Origin: Amycolatopsis rubida
GTDB taxonomy: Bacteria; Actinomycetota; Actinomycetes; Mycobacteriales; Pseudonocardiaceae
Assembly (NCBI RefSeq): GCF_900115345.1
Contig: NZ_FOWC01000007.1
Span: forward strand, 310,001 to 374,000
Direction of reading: 5' to 3'
Length of the DNA: 64,000 nucleotides
A program made the position numbers and the translations under genes. The notes beneath the pieces are model-generated. The model was given only the letters and a program-made list of their open reading frames with translations, did not search any database and was not told the origin of the DNA. Below, one piece after another: positions 25,219 to 34,541 of this stretch (position 1 is its first letter; the number at the start of each line of letters is the position of its first letter).

Positions 25219-27333
25219 TCAATTCGGCAACGCGGCCAGCACCGAGCGATCCAGCTTGTACACCGTCACCGTGCCCGACCGGAAGGCCACCGAGAGGCCG
25301 GGAAGGCCGTCCAGGTTCTGCAATCCCGGCGCCAGCTCGAACGTCGGCGCGGTGTACCAGCTGTTCGGCGAACCGGGTCCCGCGCCCATGGTGGGCGCTG
25401 CGCTGTCCACGTAGACGTAGCCGATGTTCAGCGACAACACGGTTTTCCGGATCTTCGGGTCGGTCGGGTAGTCGCGGAACGAGCGCAGCAGCTCATAGGT
25501 CACCGGTTCGAGGGCCGAGCCGAGCGTGACCACGTTGACCACCGGCACCCGGTCCTCGACATAAGCGTAGGTCGAGCCGTCGTTGGCGCTGTTCATCAGC
25601 CGTTCGCCGGGCTTGATGTGCTCCTCGACGAACTTCGCCGCCCGCTTGTCGTCGTCGTTCACCCTGGTGAACTCCGGCTTCGCGTAGCGGGTGGCGATCA
25701 CCTCGGCGTTGCGGTGTTCGTAGGGAATCGCGGCGTAGCCGACATATCCGGCCAGCACGACGGCGAGCAATGCCGCGGAAACCGGACCGGCGAACCGTCG
25801 CGCCCAGCCGAACACCGCCGGTTTCTCCGGCTTCCCGGCCAAGCGAATGATTCCGATCGCCACGAATACGACCGCGATAGCCGCCAGCACCGGAATGAAC
25901 AGGGAAATGTGCGACTGAATGCGCACATACGATTTGTAGAACGGGGATCCGACCATCGAGCCGATGCCCGACCAGGGGTGCACCCTGAAATCGACGACGA
26001 TCGCCAGCCAGAACAGCCACATCGCGGCGACGCCCCAGGCACGGCGCAGCGCCAGGACGACCAGCACCCCCACCAGCGCGAGCACGCCCGCGCTGAGCTG
26101 CGAGAAGATGCCGTGCGGATCGAAATAGCCGCCGTAAGTGAGCTTGAGGTTGCTCGACAGCGCGTCGCCGAACGGTCCGGGCGGGATGTCCGGCGACCAC
26201 GTCCCGGTGCGAGTGGCCTGGCTCGCCGAGCCGAGCAGGGTGGTTGCCGAGGCGAGCGCGGCGACCACCCCGGCGGCCAGCAGCACCGGCCATTGCCCGC
26301 GCAGGATTTCCCGTCCCCGCTTCGTGCAGGCCTCGACTATCCAGAACACCACCACGCTGAGCCCGACGGTGGCGGCCACGCTCGGGTGGACCGAGAACAC
26401 CCCGGCCACCCCGATGCCCAGCACGACGGCCCGCAGCCAGCGCGAGCCCGGCCCCCAGCCGCGGAGCCCGCCCGCAGTGATCAGCGCCGCGAGCACGCCG
26501 GGAGCCATGCTCATCGCGGCCGCGTTCGGCGCGATCCCGCCGTCGTGCAGAAGCTGCACGCCCGGCCGGTACAGACCGGCCGCGACCAGCGCGGCCGCCC
26601 CGCCGGCGAGGGCCGTCCAGCCCGATCCGGCGCGCAGCCTGCGGAACACCGCGGCCGCGAGCGCCGCCGAGCCGAGCACGAACACCGGCCCGGTGATCAG
26701 GGCGTTCACCACGTTGAAGCCGGTGATCGGCCCGCCGCTCACCTGGCCCGACAGCGCGGCGGGCAGCGGCAGCCCGGACGGGTAGAACGACACCGGCTGC
26801 CCGGTCAGCACGTCGATCGGCAGCAGGTCCCACGGCGCGGCCCGGCCGGTGTCGCTGATGTATGCCACCAGCACCATGTGGATGATCGTGTCGTGTTCCT
26901 GCGGGTAGGTGTCCCAGGAGCCGAGGCCGCCGTGCCACTGCTGCATGGCCAGCGCGATGCCGCCCAGTACCAGGACCGCGGCGCCGATCTTGGCCGTCAG
27001 CAGCCACCGGCCGGTCAGCGCGGGCAGCAGCGAGGTGTCCGGCTGCTCGATCGGCGCGGGCTCGGTGCGGCCGCGGCGGAACCAGGCGATGCCGAAGACG
27101 ATCGCGGACAGCAGCACGGTCACCGCGAGCGCGAGCGGAATCCCGAAGGACAGCCCGGGAATGCCGGACGCGAGACCGGCGAAGCCGTAGACGCCGATGC
27201 TGACCGGCGCGGTCAGCGCGGCCAGCCACAATTTGTCCCGGACGCCGGCGGCGAGTTGCACCAGAAGCCCCGGCACGGCGAGAACGGCCAGCCCCGCCAG
27301 CGGGTACAAAAGCAGACTCACGGCGAAGACCAC
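25219..27333 (-). CDS. large polytopic membrane protein (DUF6541-like)
   Basis: A 704-residue protein with about 13 membrane helices, followed by a soluble C-terminal domain of about 150 residues (KRAAKFVEEHIKPGERLMN onward). The long loop after helix four carries WDTYPQEHDTIIHMVLVAYI, reminiscent of the Asp-containing first loop of GT-C glycosyltransferases. The layout matches DUF6541 proteins found with cell-wall arabinan/galactan genes in Mycobacteriales and Pseudonocardiales. It lies beside the Emb gene on the same strand, separated by a strong hairpin. A role in envelope polysaccharide assembly is inferred. Confidence 0.85.
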   Translation of the reverse strand: MVFAVSLLLYPLAGLAVLAVPGLLVQLAAGVRDKLWLAALTAPVSIGVYGFAGLASGIPGLSFGIPLALAVTVLLSAIVFGIAWFRRGRTEPAPIEQPDTSLLPALTGRWLLTAKIGAAVLVLGGIALAMQQWHGGLGSWDTYPQEHDTIIHMVLVAYISDTGRAAPWDLLPIDVLTGQPVSFYPSGLPLPAALSGQVSGGPITGFNVVNALITGPVFVLGSAALAAAVFRRLRAGSGWTALAGGAAALVAAGLYRPGVQLLHDGGIAPNAAAMSMAPGVLAALITAGGLRGWGPGSRWLRAVVLGIGVAGVFSVHPSVAATVGLSVVVFWIVEACTKRGREILRGQWPVLLAAGVVAALASATTLLGSASQATRTGTWSPDIPPGPFGDALSSNLKLTYGGYFDPHGIFSQLSAGVLALVGVLVVLALRRAWGVAAMWLFWLAIVVDFRVHPWSGIGSMVGSPFYKSYVRIQSHISLFIPVLAAIAVVFVAIGIIRLAGKPEKPAVFGWARRFAGPVSAALLAVVLAGYVGYAAIPYEHRNAEVIATRYAKPEFTRVNDDDKRAAKFVEEHIKPGERLMNSANDGSTYAYVEDRVPVVNVVTLGSALEPVTYELLRSFRDYPTDPKIRKTVLSLNIGYVYVDSAAPTMGAGPGSPNSWYTAPTFELAPGLQNLDGLPGLSVAFRSGTVTVYKLDRSVLAALPN

Positions 27334-27525
27334 CCAATCTCGTGAAGAACTCGTTGGATTCCACGGGGAACTGCAAGCTGTACTGAAGACTGGGGCCGCC
27401 GGCCGGGCGTCGAAGGCGTAACTTCCGATTCGCCTTCGATTCCGACGTGCTGGCTTCCGGCCGTCGCCGAGAATACGACACCGACCCCGGGATACCCGGA
27501 CCGGCCCGGCAGAAGTCGATCGACC

Positions 27526-27564
27526 GCGGGGCGGGGCAGCGGGACGCCCCGCGTCCCGCCCCGC
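27526..27564 (-). terminator. GC-rich hairpin downstream of the Emb gene
   Basis: GCGGGGCGGG at 27526-27535 pairs with CCCGCCCCGC at 27555-27564. It starts about 50 bases beyond the stop codon of the arabinosyltransferase and before the DUF6541 gene. No T-tract is present. Confidence 0.6.
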
Positions 27565-27617
27565 ACAGGCTCCGGAAGCTCGGTGTGCCAGCCGCTCTCA
27601 GGGCCGCGGCCGCGCGA

Positions 27618-30599
27618 CTACCCGCTGCCGCCGGGCTTCGCGTCGAGCACGGCCGTCTGCTTCGCCAGTCCCGACGTCGACCGGGTGCCGTGTTCGACGG
27701 TCAGTCCCCGCATCGCCACCGGGTAGTCGAACCGGAACACCGCGACCGGCTCCCGGACTTTGTCGCCGCGAAGGTACGTCGGCAGTTCGGTCGCCTTCGC
27801 GTCGGCGTACAGCGGCACGTACGGCCCCCCGGCGTCCGCGGAGTAGGAAACCCCGACCAGCGACTGCGCGTCCTGGCCGGGCGCGAAACGGTAGCGGACC
27901 GGCTGCACGATGCCGTCCGCCAAGGAGGCCGGGGTGCGGCACGGCACGACGAACGCGTTGGTCCAGTCCAATGTCACCGGCTCGTCCGCGGGGATCACGT
28001 TCGTCAGCGGCCTCAGCCGCGGAATCCGGGGCGCGGTGACCGCGACCCAGCCCGACGGACCGGGGTCCTCGTCCCGCGCTACGACCCGGACCCGCTGCGC
28101 CCCTGGCGCCTGCCAGCGGGGATCGAAGCGCGCGTCGAGCCACTTCCCGGTGTCGTCCGCTTTGGCCTGCACCGTCGCCAGCACGGTCCCGTCCGCTTTC
28201 GCGAACTCCACCGACACCCGCACTTTCCCGTGCCCGGCGCGGGAAATCACGACCGGCGGCGAATCCGGCGACCCGGCATCGGCGGGCAGGTCGTACCACC
28301 CGGTGACGAGCGTGCCGGTCCGCGACGGCGACCCGTACGAACTCCACGCCGGATGCTCCGGGTCGCTGCCGAACGGGGCCCGCGGCGGGGAGTCCGGCGG
28401 GAACGCGGTGTTCGTCGCGAACCCTTCCGCCGAGGCCGGAGCGGACGGCCGGAGCACGCCGGCGCCGATGTCCGGCTCGACGTCCAGCCAGTCCTCGACA
28501 CCGCAGGCGTTCCCGGCATGGCCGGCTCCGGCCGCGAGGCCCAGCGAAGCCAGATTCGACCGGCCGACCGAGTAGGTGCCCCAGCGCAGCTTCACCGCTT
28601 GCGCCTGCCCGACCACCTCGACCGCCACCGTAGCGGCCGCCACCGCGACGATCACCCAGCCCGACCTCGGCAGCCAGCGCGGCGCCCGCCCCGCCCCGGC
28701 CCGGTGCCTCGCGCTCTGCCACGCCCCGGCGACCACGCCGGCGAGCGCGACCGCCAACCCGGCCCAGAGGGCCAGATCCGCCAGCCGCACTCCCTTGACC
28801 GTGGGGACGGTGTCGCCCCAGCGCACGTCGTAGTCGGACTGCATCCACCACCAGTTCGGCGCGGACCAGGCCAGCCACGTCGTCGCCGCGACCAAGCCCA
28901 GCGTCGCCGCCCGTGCCCACACCGAGGACAGCGCTCCGCGTGCGACGGTGTGCACCAGCATCGCGATGACCACCGTGCCGAATCCGGCCAGCGCGCCGAA
29001 GTGGTGGGTCCACTTCGTCGGCGTGAACGCGAGCACGACCAGGCACAGGACACTGATGACGACCATGCGGCGGGCAGGCCCGACAGCCAGTCCCGGCGCG
29101 CGGCGCCAGATCAGCAGCACGGCCGTCAGCGCCATCGCCAGGAGCATCAGCAGCACCGGCACCCGGCGGTTCAGCGCGCCCTCGACCACCGACGGGTCGA
29201 GCAAGGTGGCATACCGGTTGATTTCGCTCTGCCACGGCAGATCCGGCCCGATCTTCTGCCGGACAGCGGTCGACTCCAGGACGGCAGTCAGCGGCTGGTC
29301 GTAAAACGCCGTCAGGAGCGCGCTGGCACCGGCGCCGACCACCACCGCGACCGTGCCGAGCACGCGCAGGTCGCCGCTCCTGCGCACCAGCCGGACAAGG
29401 GGGCGCACTCCGGCGATGAACGGCAGGAACGCCGCGATCCCGAGCGGGTTCGTCGTCGCGGTGGCGCCGGCGACCACCAGCCCGGCCGCGACCGGCGTCA
29501 CCGCACCGGTCGCCACGGCGCGTTCGACCAGCGCGAACACCGCCAGCGAGCCGAACACGATCCACGGCTCCGGCCGCAGCCCGACGTCGAAGGCCACGTA
29601 CCAGGCCAGGAAAAGGGCCGCGGCCGACCAGCGGGTCCACCGGGCCGGCCGGTTCACCAGCCGCGGCAGCACGACGCGATCGATCAGAAACCAGGACGCC
29701 AGCCCCAGCAGCACCGACGGCAGCCGCATCCACACCATGGCGGGCGTGACGCGGCCGAGAAGCGCGTACAGCTCGTAATACCAGCCCCACGGTGCTTCCG
29801 GCGCGTTGAACCAGCGGAAGTAATTGCCGGTGAACCCGCTCGTCTCGCGAGCGCGCAGCATCGTCGAGATGTACCCGTCGTCCACGGTGAGCGCGCCGAC
29901 GACGGACCAGACTCCGAGCACCCCGGTCACGACGAGGTCCGCCGGCCGCGGCACCCACGCCCGCCGGGGAAGCAGCCGGACCCCTCGTGCGGCTCCCCGA
30001 TCGCGCCGGATGAGCAGCACGATCAAGCCGAGCAGCGCGAGCAGCGACACCACGCCGAGCGCGACCTTCGCCGCGCCCGGCGTGCTGACCCATCGCGTGT
30101 CGGGTTCGATCTGCGCGGAAACCGTGCCGGGATGCTCGGTGTACAGCCCGGTGACGATCGGCCTGCCCGTCGTCCTGGCGGTGCCGACAGTGGTGCCTTC
30201 GCCGTCGGCGTGCACCGTCAACGTGCAGTCGCCGCCGGCACGTTGGCGAAACAGTTCCGTGCCACCGAGTACTGCTCTGACCGTGCCGTCGACCGCCCGG
30301 ATCTCCAGCCCGCCCGCGACGGGCTCCGCGCCCTGCTTGCCGTTCGGCGGGGTCGTCGCGAGCAACAACCCGTTCGGGTCGGCGCATCGGACAGTCGCGT
30401 CGAGCTTGGCCGGATGGTACGGGTACAACGGCAGCGCGGTGTCCTGCGCGCCGTCCCAGCGGTAGGTCGTTGTCCCGGTGTTCACCGGCGCGACGGTGAA
30501 CAGCACCGCGGCCAGCGCGGAAACGAGCCCGAGCCCGATGATGAGCCAACGGTGGCCGGCTCGCGTGCTTGCGGCGGCGTCGGAATCTGGGGTCGGCAC
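27618..30599 (-). CDS. Emb family arabinosyltransferase
   Basis: A 993-residue membrane arabinosyltransferase that uses decaprenyl-phospho-arabinose to build the arabinan of arabinogalactan; ethambutol target family. Order: a first helix (about 12-30), an N-terminal carbohydrate-binding domain, a multi-helix GT-C core with the catalytic T-V-D-D-G-Y-I-S-T-M-L loop and RWFNAPEAPWGWYYELY, and a C-terminal lectin-like domain starting near residue 730. GTG 30599 is chosen because homology starts there and TAAACT lies seven bases upstream; a longer frame exists but its extra 115 codons are non-homologous. Length is slightly below EmbA/B/C (about 1,060-1,100). Confidence 0.93.
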   Translation of the reverse strand: MPTPDSDAAASTRAGHRWLIIGLGLVSALAAVLFTVAPVNTGTTTYRWDGAQDTALPLYPYHPAKLDATVRCADPNGLLLATTPPNGKQGAEPVAGGLEIRAVDGTVRAVLGGTELFRQRAGGDCTLTVHADGEGTTVGTARTTGRPIVTGLYTEHPGTVSAQIEPDTRWVSTPGAAKVALGVVSLLALLGLIVLLIRRDRGAARGVRLLPRRAWVPRPADLVVTGVLGVWSVVGALTVDDGYISTMLRARETSGFTGNYFRWFNAPEAPWGWYYELYALLGRVTPAMVWMRLPSVLLGLASWFLIDRVVLPRLVNRPARWTRWSAAALFLAWYVAFDVGLRPEPWIVFGSLAVFALVERAVATGAVTPVAAGLVVAGATATTNPLGIAAFLPFIAGVRPLVRLVRRSGDLRVLGTVAVVVGAGASALLTAFYDQPLTAVLESTAVRQKIGPDLPWQSEINRYATLLDPSVVEGALNRRVPVLLMLLAMALTAVLLIWRRAPGLAVGPARRMVVISVLCLVVLAFTPTKWTHHFGALAGFGTVVIAMLVHTVARGALSSVWARAATLGLVAATTWLAWSAPNWWWMQSDYDVRWGDTVPTVKGVRLADLALWAGLAVALAGVVAGAWQSARHRAGAGRAPRWLPRSGWVIVAVAAATVAVEVVGQAQAVKLRWGTYSVGRSNLASLGLAAGAGHAGNACGVEDWLDVEPDIGAGVLRPSAPASAEGFATNTAFPPDSPPRAPFGSDPEHPAWSSYGSPSRTGTLVTGWYDLPADAGSPDSPPVVISRAGHGKVRVSVEFAKADGTVLATVQAKADDTGKWLDARFDPRWQAPGAQRVRVVARDEDPGPSGWVAVTAPRIPRLRPLTNVIPADEPVTLDWTNAFVVPCRTPASLADGIVQPVRYRFAPGQDAQSLVGVSYSADAGGPYVPLYADAKATELPTYLRGDKVREPVAVFRFDYPVAMRGLTVEHGTRSTSGLAKQTAVLDAKPGGSG

Positions 30600-31006
30600 G
30601 GCGCGGAGTTTAGTGTCGCGGCGTATTTCCGCCGTGAAGCGGCCCAGCGCCGCCGCGTCATCGCACGTGAGGCCAGGCTCCGGGAGAATTCCGGGTCCGG
30701 GTGCCTCGGCCCGCCGCGCCGCGCGCTTCCGTCCACTGTGGAACAGCCGCCGCGCTCCGTCGTCGCCCGATCCGGCGACTGCGGCGCGCTTCCCGGCCCG
30801 GATACCCTTGAGGACGCCCCGGATTACCCGAAAGTCTCCGGCCGGACCGTCCACCGTGGACATCCGCGCAGCTCCGGCGCGATTTCCGGAAGTCAACCGG
30901 GCCCCGCCTGGTTTGCCCGGTTCCTCCACGGTGATCTGGAGCACACCTTAAGTCCAGCCTAGGTGTGCTGCGTCACGCGGTGCGGTACCGCTAGCGTCAC
31001 GCAACC
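30600..31006. other. divergent promoter region
   Basis: About 400 bases between the Emb gene and the permease. No convincing gene. It holds the leaderless -10 of the Emb gene (30607-30612 on the minus strand), the inverted repeat at 30941, and two copies of GCGTCACGC (30970-30978 and 30994-31002) near the permease start. Confidence 0.6.
30941..30968. promoter_or_regulatory. inverted repeat, probable operator of the permease gene
   Basis: GCACACCT (30941-30948) and AGGTGTGC (30961-30968) form perfect 8-bp arms with a 12-base spacer, 38 bases before the permease start. The spacing fits a dimeric regulator; which one is unknown. Confidence 0.5.
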
Positions 31007-32398
31007 ATGGAATCCACAGTGGTCGCCAAAGAGGGCGACAACTACACGAAAGCACTGGGCAATCGCCAGGTGCAGATGATCGCGATCGGCGGGGCGATCG
31101 GGGTCGGGCTCTTCCTCGGCGCGGGCGGGCGGCTCCACGAAGCGGGGCCGTCGCTGGTCCTTTCCTACGCGCTGTGCGGCATCGCGGCCTACTTCGTGAT
31201 GCGGGCGCTCGGCGAACTCGTGCTGCACCAGCCCAGCTCCGGCAGTTTCGTGACCTACGCCCGCAAGTTCATCGGCCCGTGGGCCGGGTTCGTGTCCGGC
31301 TGGATGTACTGGCTGAACTGGGCCATGACCGGGATCGCGGAGATCACCGCGGTCGCGATCTACGTGCACAAGTGGCTGCCGGACGTGCCGCAGTGGATCA
31401 CCGCGCTGGTCGCGCTCGGCGTGCTCATGGCGGTCAACCTGCTGAGCGTGAAGCTGTTCGGGGAACTGGAGTTCTGGTTCTCCGTCGTCAAGGTCCTCGC
31501 GATCATCGTGTTCCTGGTGACCGCGCTCGGGCTCGTGTTCACCGGGGCGAACATCGGCGGCGCCACCGCAGGCGTGCACAACCTGACCGACCACGGCGGG
31601 TTCTTCCCGGCGGGCGTCGGCATCGCGCTGATGACGCTGCAGGCGGTCGTGTTCGCCTACTCCGCGATCGAGGTCGTCGGCATCGCGGCCGGCGAGACCA
31701 AGGACGCGCGCAAGGTGCTGCCCAAGGCGATCAACGGCGTCGTGTGGCGGATCGGCGTCTTCTACGTCGGTTCGGTGCTGCTGCTGGCGATGCTGATGCC
31801 GTGGCCGTTCTACAACGGCGGCGAAAGCCCGTTCGTCACGGTGTTCTCGCGCCTGGGCATCGGCGGCATCGGCGACGTGATGAACGCCGTCGTCCTCACC
31901 GCCGCGCTTTCCTCGTGCAACTCGGGCCTGTACTCCACCGGCCGCATCCTCCGCGCGCTGGCCGACGAGGGCGAAGCGCCGAAGTTCGTCGGCAAGATGA
32001 ACTCGCGCCACGTGCCCTACGGCGGCATTCTCTTCACGTCGGTGGCCTACGTGCTCGGCGTGGTGCTGAACTACATCGTGCCCTCGGAGGCGTTCGACAT
32101 CGCCACCGCGATCGCCTCGCTCGGCGTCGTCGCCACCTGGGCGACCCTGGTGTTCTCCCAGATGCGCATGCGCCAGGCGGCGCTGCGCGGCGAACTGGAG
32201 CGGCCGGGCTACCGCATGCCCGGCGCGCCCTACACCGGCTGGGCCACGCTCGGATTCCTCGTGCTGGTCGTGGTGCTGATGGGATTCTCCGACGGGGCCG
32301 AGAAGATCGCGTTCTACTCGATCCCGGCGATCGTCGTGGTGCTCGCCGTCGGCTGGCGGCTCGTGTCCCGCAAACGGCAGGCGCGCACCGGCGCCTGA
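31007..32398 (+). CDS. amino acid permease (APC family, AnsP/CycA-like)
   Basis: A 463-residue secondary transporter with twelve predicted helices. The first helix carries the APC substrate motif MIAIGGAIGVGLFLGAG. Helix-6/7 region VVFAYSAIEVVGIAAGETKD and the later SSCNSGLYSTGRILRALA match the L-asparagine/D-Ala-Gly-Ser permease subgroup. It imports a small neutral amino acid by proton symport; the exact substrate is not decided by sequence. It stands alone and ends at a strong terminator. Confidence 0.93.
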   Translation: MESTVVAKEGDNYTKALGNRQVQMIAIGGAIGVGLFLGAGGRLHEAGPSLVLSYALCGIAAYFVMRALGELVLHQPSSGSFVTYARKFIGPWAGFVSGWMYWLNWAMTGIAEITAVAIYVHKWLPDVPQWITALVALGVLMAVNLLSVKLFGELEFWFSVVKVLAIIVFLVTALGLVFTGANIGGATAGVHNLTDHGGFFPAGVGIALMTLQAVVFAYSAIEVVGIAAGETKDARKVLPKAINGVVWRIGVFYVGSVLLLAMLMPWPFYNGGESPFVTVFSRLGIGGIGDVMNAVVLTAALSSCNSGLYSTGRILRALADEGEAPKFVGKMNSRHVPYGGILFTSVAYVLGVVLNYIVPSEAFDIATAIASLGVVATWATLVFSQMRMRQAALRGELERPGYRMPGAPYTGWATLGFLVLVVVLMGFSDGAEKIAFYSIPAIVVVLAVGWRLVSRKRQARTGA

Positions 32399-32439
32399 GC
32401 GGAGCCCGCGTTCCCCCATCCCCGCGAACGCGGCACCGG

Positions 32440-32486
32440 CCCGGCCGTCCTTCCGATACCACCGGAAGGACGGCCGGGTTCTCTTT
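32440..32486. terminator. intrinsic terminator between convergent genes
   Basis: A 16-bp perfect stem (CCCGGCCGTCCTTCCG at 32440-32455 with its complement at 32463-32478), a seven-base loop and then TTCTCTTT. This is the best classical rho-independent terminator of the window, serving the permease and probably the convergent DUF1348 gene. Confidence 0.9.
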
Positions 32487-32947
32487 CACCACAGCGGGAA
32501 GCCGGCCCCGCGCTCCGCTTCCGGCCGCGGCCCGAAGACGCGCCGCTGCGACTGCTCGATCCGCCGGTCGTTGATCGACGCCTCGCGCCGGCTCATCAGG
32601 CCGTTCTCGGCGAACTCCCACAGCTCGTTGCCGTAGCTGCGCCACCATTGCCCGTCCGCGTCACGGCTCTCGTACTGGAACCGGACCGCGATGCGGTTCT
32701 CGCGAAAGCCCCACAGTCCCTTGCGCAGCGCGTAGTCCTGCTCGCGCTCCCACTTCGCGGCGAGGAACTCGACGATCGCGGCGCGGCCGGCCAGGTGCGT
32801 GTCGCGGTTGCGCCACACGGAATCCGGCGTGTACGCGAGCGAGACTTTCTCCGGGTCCCGCGTATTCCACGCGTCCTCGGCGGCTTGGACCTTCTGCAGC
32901 GCGGCGGAGAGGTCGAACGGCGGGAACGGGGGCCGCGATTCGGTCAT
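32486..32947 (-). CDS. DUF1348 (NTF2-like) family protein
   Basis: A 153-residue nuclear-transport-factor-2-like protein: K-V-Q-A-A-E-D-A-W-N-T-R-D-P-E-K-V-S-L-A-Y-T at the N-terminus and the conserved WRNRDTHLAGRAAIVEFL, then W-E-F-A-E-N-G-L-M-S-R-R-E-A-S-I-N-D. These are hallmarks of DUF1348, a family often induced with oxidative or redox genes. It starts 13 bases after the PPOX gene, so the pair is an operon probably controlled by the divergent CGNR regulator. Confidence 0.92.
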   Translation of the reverse strand: MTESRPPFPPFDLSAALQKVQAAEDAWNTRDPEKVSLAYTPDSVWRNRDTHLAGRAAIVEFLAAKWEREQDYALRKGLWGFRENRIAVRFQYESRDADGQWWRSYGNELWEFAENGLMSRREASINDRRIEQSQRRVFGPRPEAERGAGFPLW

Positions 32948-32960
32948 GACAGAGGTCCTT

Positions 32961-33872
32961 TCACTTGATGAGCTGGGGATTGCGCGGGTACGGCGTGTGC
33001 GCGACCTGCCGAGTCACTGGACGGCCCTCGACGACACACTGCACTGCGAACCGGAGGATCCGGCCGGTGTAGCCGTCGTCGCCCGAGCGGCCCGCTTCGC
33101 CCCATTCGATCGCGGCGGTGCCGGAGACCTGGAGGATGCGGCCGGTGGCGAAGTCGAAGAAGAGCAGCGCGGCTTCCGGGTTCGCGGCGATGTTGCCGAG
33201 GCTGTTGAAGAGGTTGTTTCCCGGATAATCGGGCCACCGCAGGGCATTTCCCTCGAAGCGGACGAATCCGGGCGCGCCGCCGCGATGGGACGCGTCCGCG
33301 CCGTGAGCGGGGTTGACGGTGCCGAGGAAGAACGTGTCGGCTTCCTGGATCAGCTCGATGTCGCCGGGACTCAGCTCGGTGCGTTCCGCCGCTGGTGCTG
33401 CTGGCTCGAAGTCTTGCGCGAGGGTCCGCTGCTGGATGTACTGCGGGCAATTGCCGTACGCCTGCTCGACCTCCACGATCAGGTGGTCTTTCGCGGCGGC
33501 CGAAAGAGTGCCGTTGATCCGGACCCGGCGGCGGGTCGCGAACTCGATGCTGGTCATGCCGAGCAGCTGCCCGGCCGGGAGCCCGTGCAGCGGATCGCCT
33601 TCCGGCAGCACGCGGTGGATCGCGAGCGTCGTCGCCGACCTGGCCGCCAAGAACCCGGGCGGGCCGGTGACGGGCGAGGTCCACAATCGCCCGCCCGCGT
33701 CGCGTCCGGTCAGGACGAGGAATGTCCGCTCGGCCAGGAATCCCGCCATTCCCGCGGAAATCCCGGCCGGTTCAGCCATCCGGGACAGGCGCGCGGCCTG
33801 GCGTTCGACTCCCGCCGCACGCTGGACGGCCAGCTCGCCGGAGTGGAACGCCTGCTGGATCGCCGGGCTCAT
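32961..33872 (-). CDS. pyridoxamine 5'-phosphate oxidase-like flavoprotein
   Basis: A 303-residue split-barrel protein of the PNPOx-like superfamily, the larger form: an N-terminal domain with FLAERTFLVLTGRDAGGRLW and a C-terminal repeat with EADTFFLGTVNPAHGADASH, GNNLFNSLGNIAANPEAALLF. Such proteins bind FMN and act as redox or detoxification enzymes. It is first in an operon with the DUF1348 gene; its start region overlaps one of the CTCACGG operators and diverges from a CGNR regulator. Confidence 0.9.
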   Translation of the reverse strand: MSPAIQQAFHSGELAVQRAAGVERQAARLSRMAEPAGISAGMAGFLAERTFLVLTGRDAGGRLWTSPVTGPPGFLAARSATTLAIHRVLPEGDPLHGLPAGQLLGMTSIEFATRRRVRINGTLSAAAKDHLIVEVEQAYGNCPQYIQQRTLAQDFEPAAPAAERTELSPGDIELIQEADTFFLGTVNPAHGADASHRGGAPGFVRFEGNALRWPDYPGNNLFNSLGNIAANPEAALLFFDFATGRILQVSGTAAIEWGEAGRSGDDGYTGRILRFAVQCVVEGRPVTRQVAHTPYPRNPQLIK

Positions 33873-33886
33873 CGCAGCCTCCCTTT

Positions 33887-33963
33887 CTCACGGGTTTCAC
33901 CAGGAGGTTCCGTGAGGAGTTCTAGCAGTCGCTTCTCACGGATGCAACCCATTCCATCCGTGA
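33887..33963. promoter_or_regulatory. two inverted-repeat operators in the PPOX/CGNR divergent promoter
   Basis: Site 1: CTCACGG (33887-33893) with CCGTGAG (33910-33916). Site 2: TCACGGATG (33936-33944) with CATCCGTGA (33955-33963). Both share the TCACGG half-site with different spacers (16 and 10 bases). One lies next to each start codon, so a single regulator, probably the CGNR protein, may control both directions. Confidence 0.65.
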
Positions 33964-33976
33964 TATCGTCTCGGCC

Positions 33977-34537
33977 ATGGGCATGCTGCCGGACGAGGTC
34001 GTGCCAGTCCGCCTGATGGCGACCGTCTGGGCCGACACCGGCGGGCTCCACGACGACCTCCGCACCCGCGAAGACCTCGACGCGTGGCTCGACGAGGTCG
34101 GCATCGAGCGCGGTTCACGGTCGTCCGCCGCCGAACTCGCACTGGCGCGACGGCTGCGCGACGCCGTCCGCCGTCTCGCCGCCCAGGTCACCGCCGACGA
34201 CAGGCAGTCCCCCACCGTCGATCTGGACACCGCACTCGGCGATCTCAACGACCTCGTGACCCGCTTGCCAGTCCCCCAGCTGACCTTCGCGGCCGGGAAA
34301 CTGCGGGAAAGCTCCTCGCGCGGCACTTCGCCGGTTGTCGCCGGATTAGCCCGCGTGGCACGAGAATCGATCGCACTGCTGGGCGGACCGGACGCGGCGA
34401 AGCTGCGCGCCTGTCACGCGCCGGGCTGCGTGCTCTACTTCATGAAGACGCATCCGCGCCGCGAATGGTGCTCCGTCGCCTGCGGCAACCGGGCTCGCGC
34501 CGCACGGCATTACGAGAAGATCCGCTCGACGCGCTGA
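33977..34537 (+). CDS. CGNR zinc-finger/ABATE domain regulator
   Basis: A 186-residue probable transcription factor. Residues about 5-130 form the helical ABATE (ginI-like) ligand-binding domain. The C-terminal treble-clef zinc finger reads C-H-A-P-G-C-V-L-Y-F then REWCSVACGNRARAARHY: four Cys plus the family CGNR tetrad. Divergent from the PPOX/DUF1348 operon with shared operators. It ends four bases before the convergent TetR stop. Confidence 0.92.
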   Translation: MGMLPDEVVPVRLMATVWADTGGLHDDLRTREDLDAWLDEVGIERGSRSSAAELALARRLRDAVRRLAAQVTADDRQSPTVDLDTALGDLNDLVTRLPVPQLTFAAGKLRESSSRGTSPVVAGLARVARESIALLGGPDAAKLRACHAPGCVLYFMKTHPRREWCSVACGNRARAARHYEKIRSTR

Positions 34538-34541
34538 CAGT

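Noticed and set aside
25618..27345. 575-codon plus-strand open frame
   Set aside because: Antisense to the DUF6541 membrane protein; His/Arg/Gln-rich with no known domain.
27447..30962. 1,171-codon plus-strand open frame
   Set aside because: Antisense shadow of the Emb arabinosyltransferase, which has full domain support.
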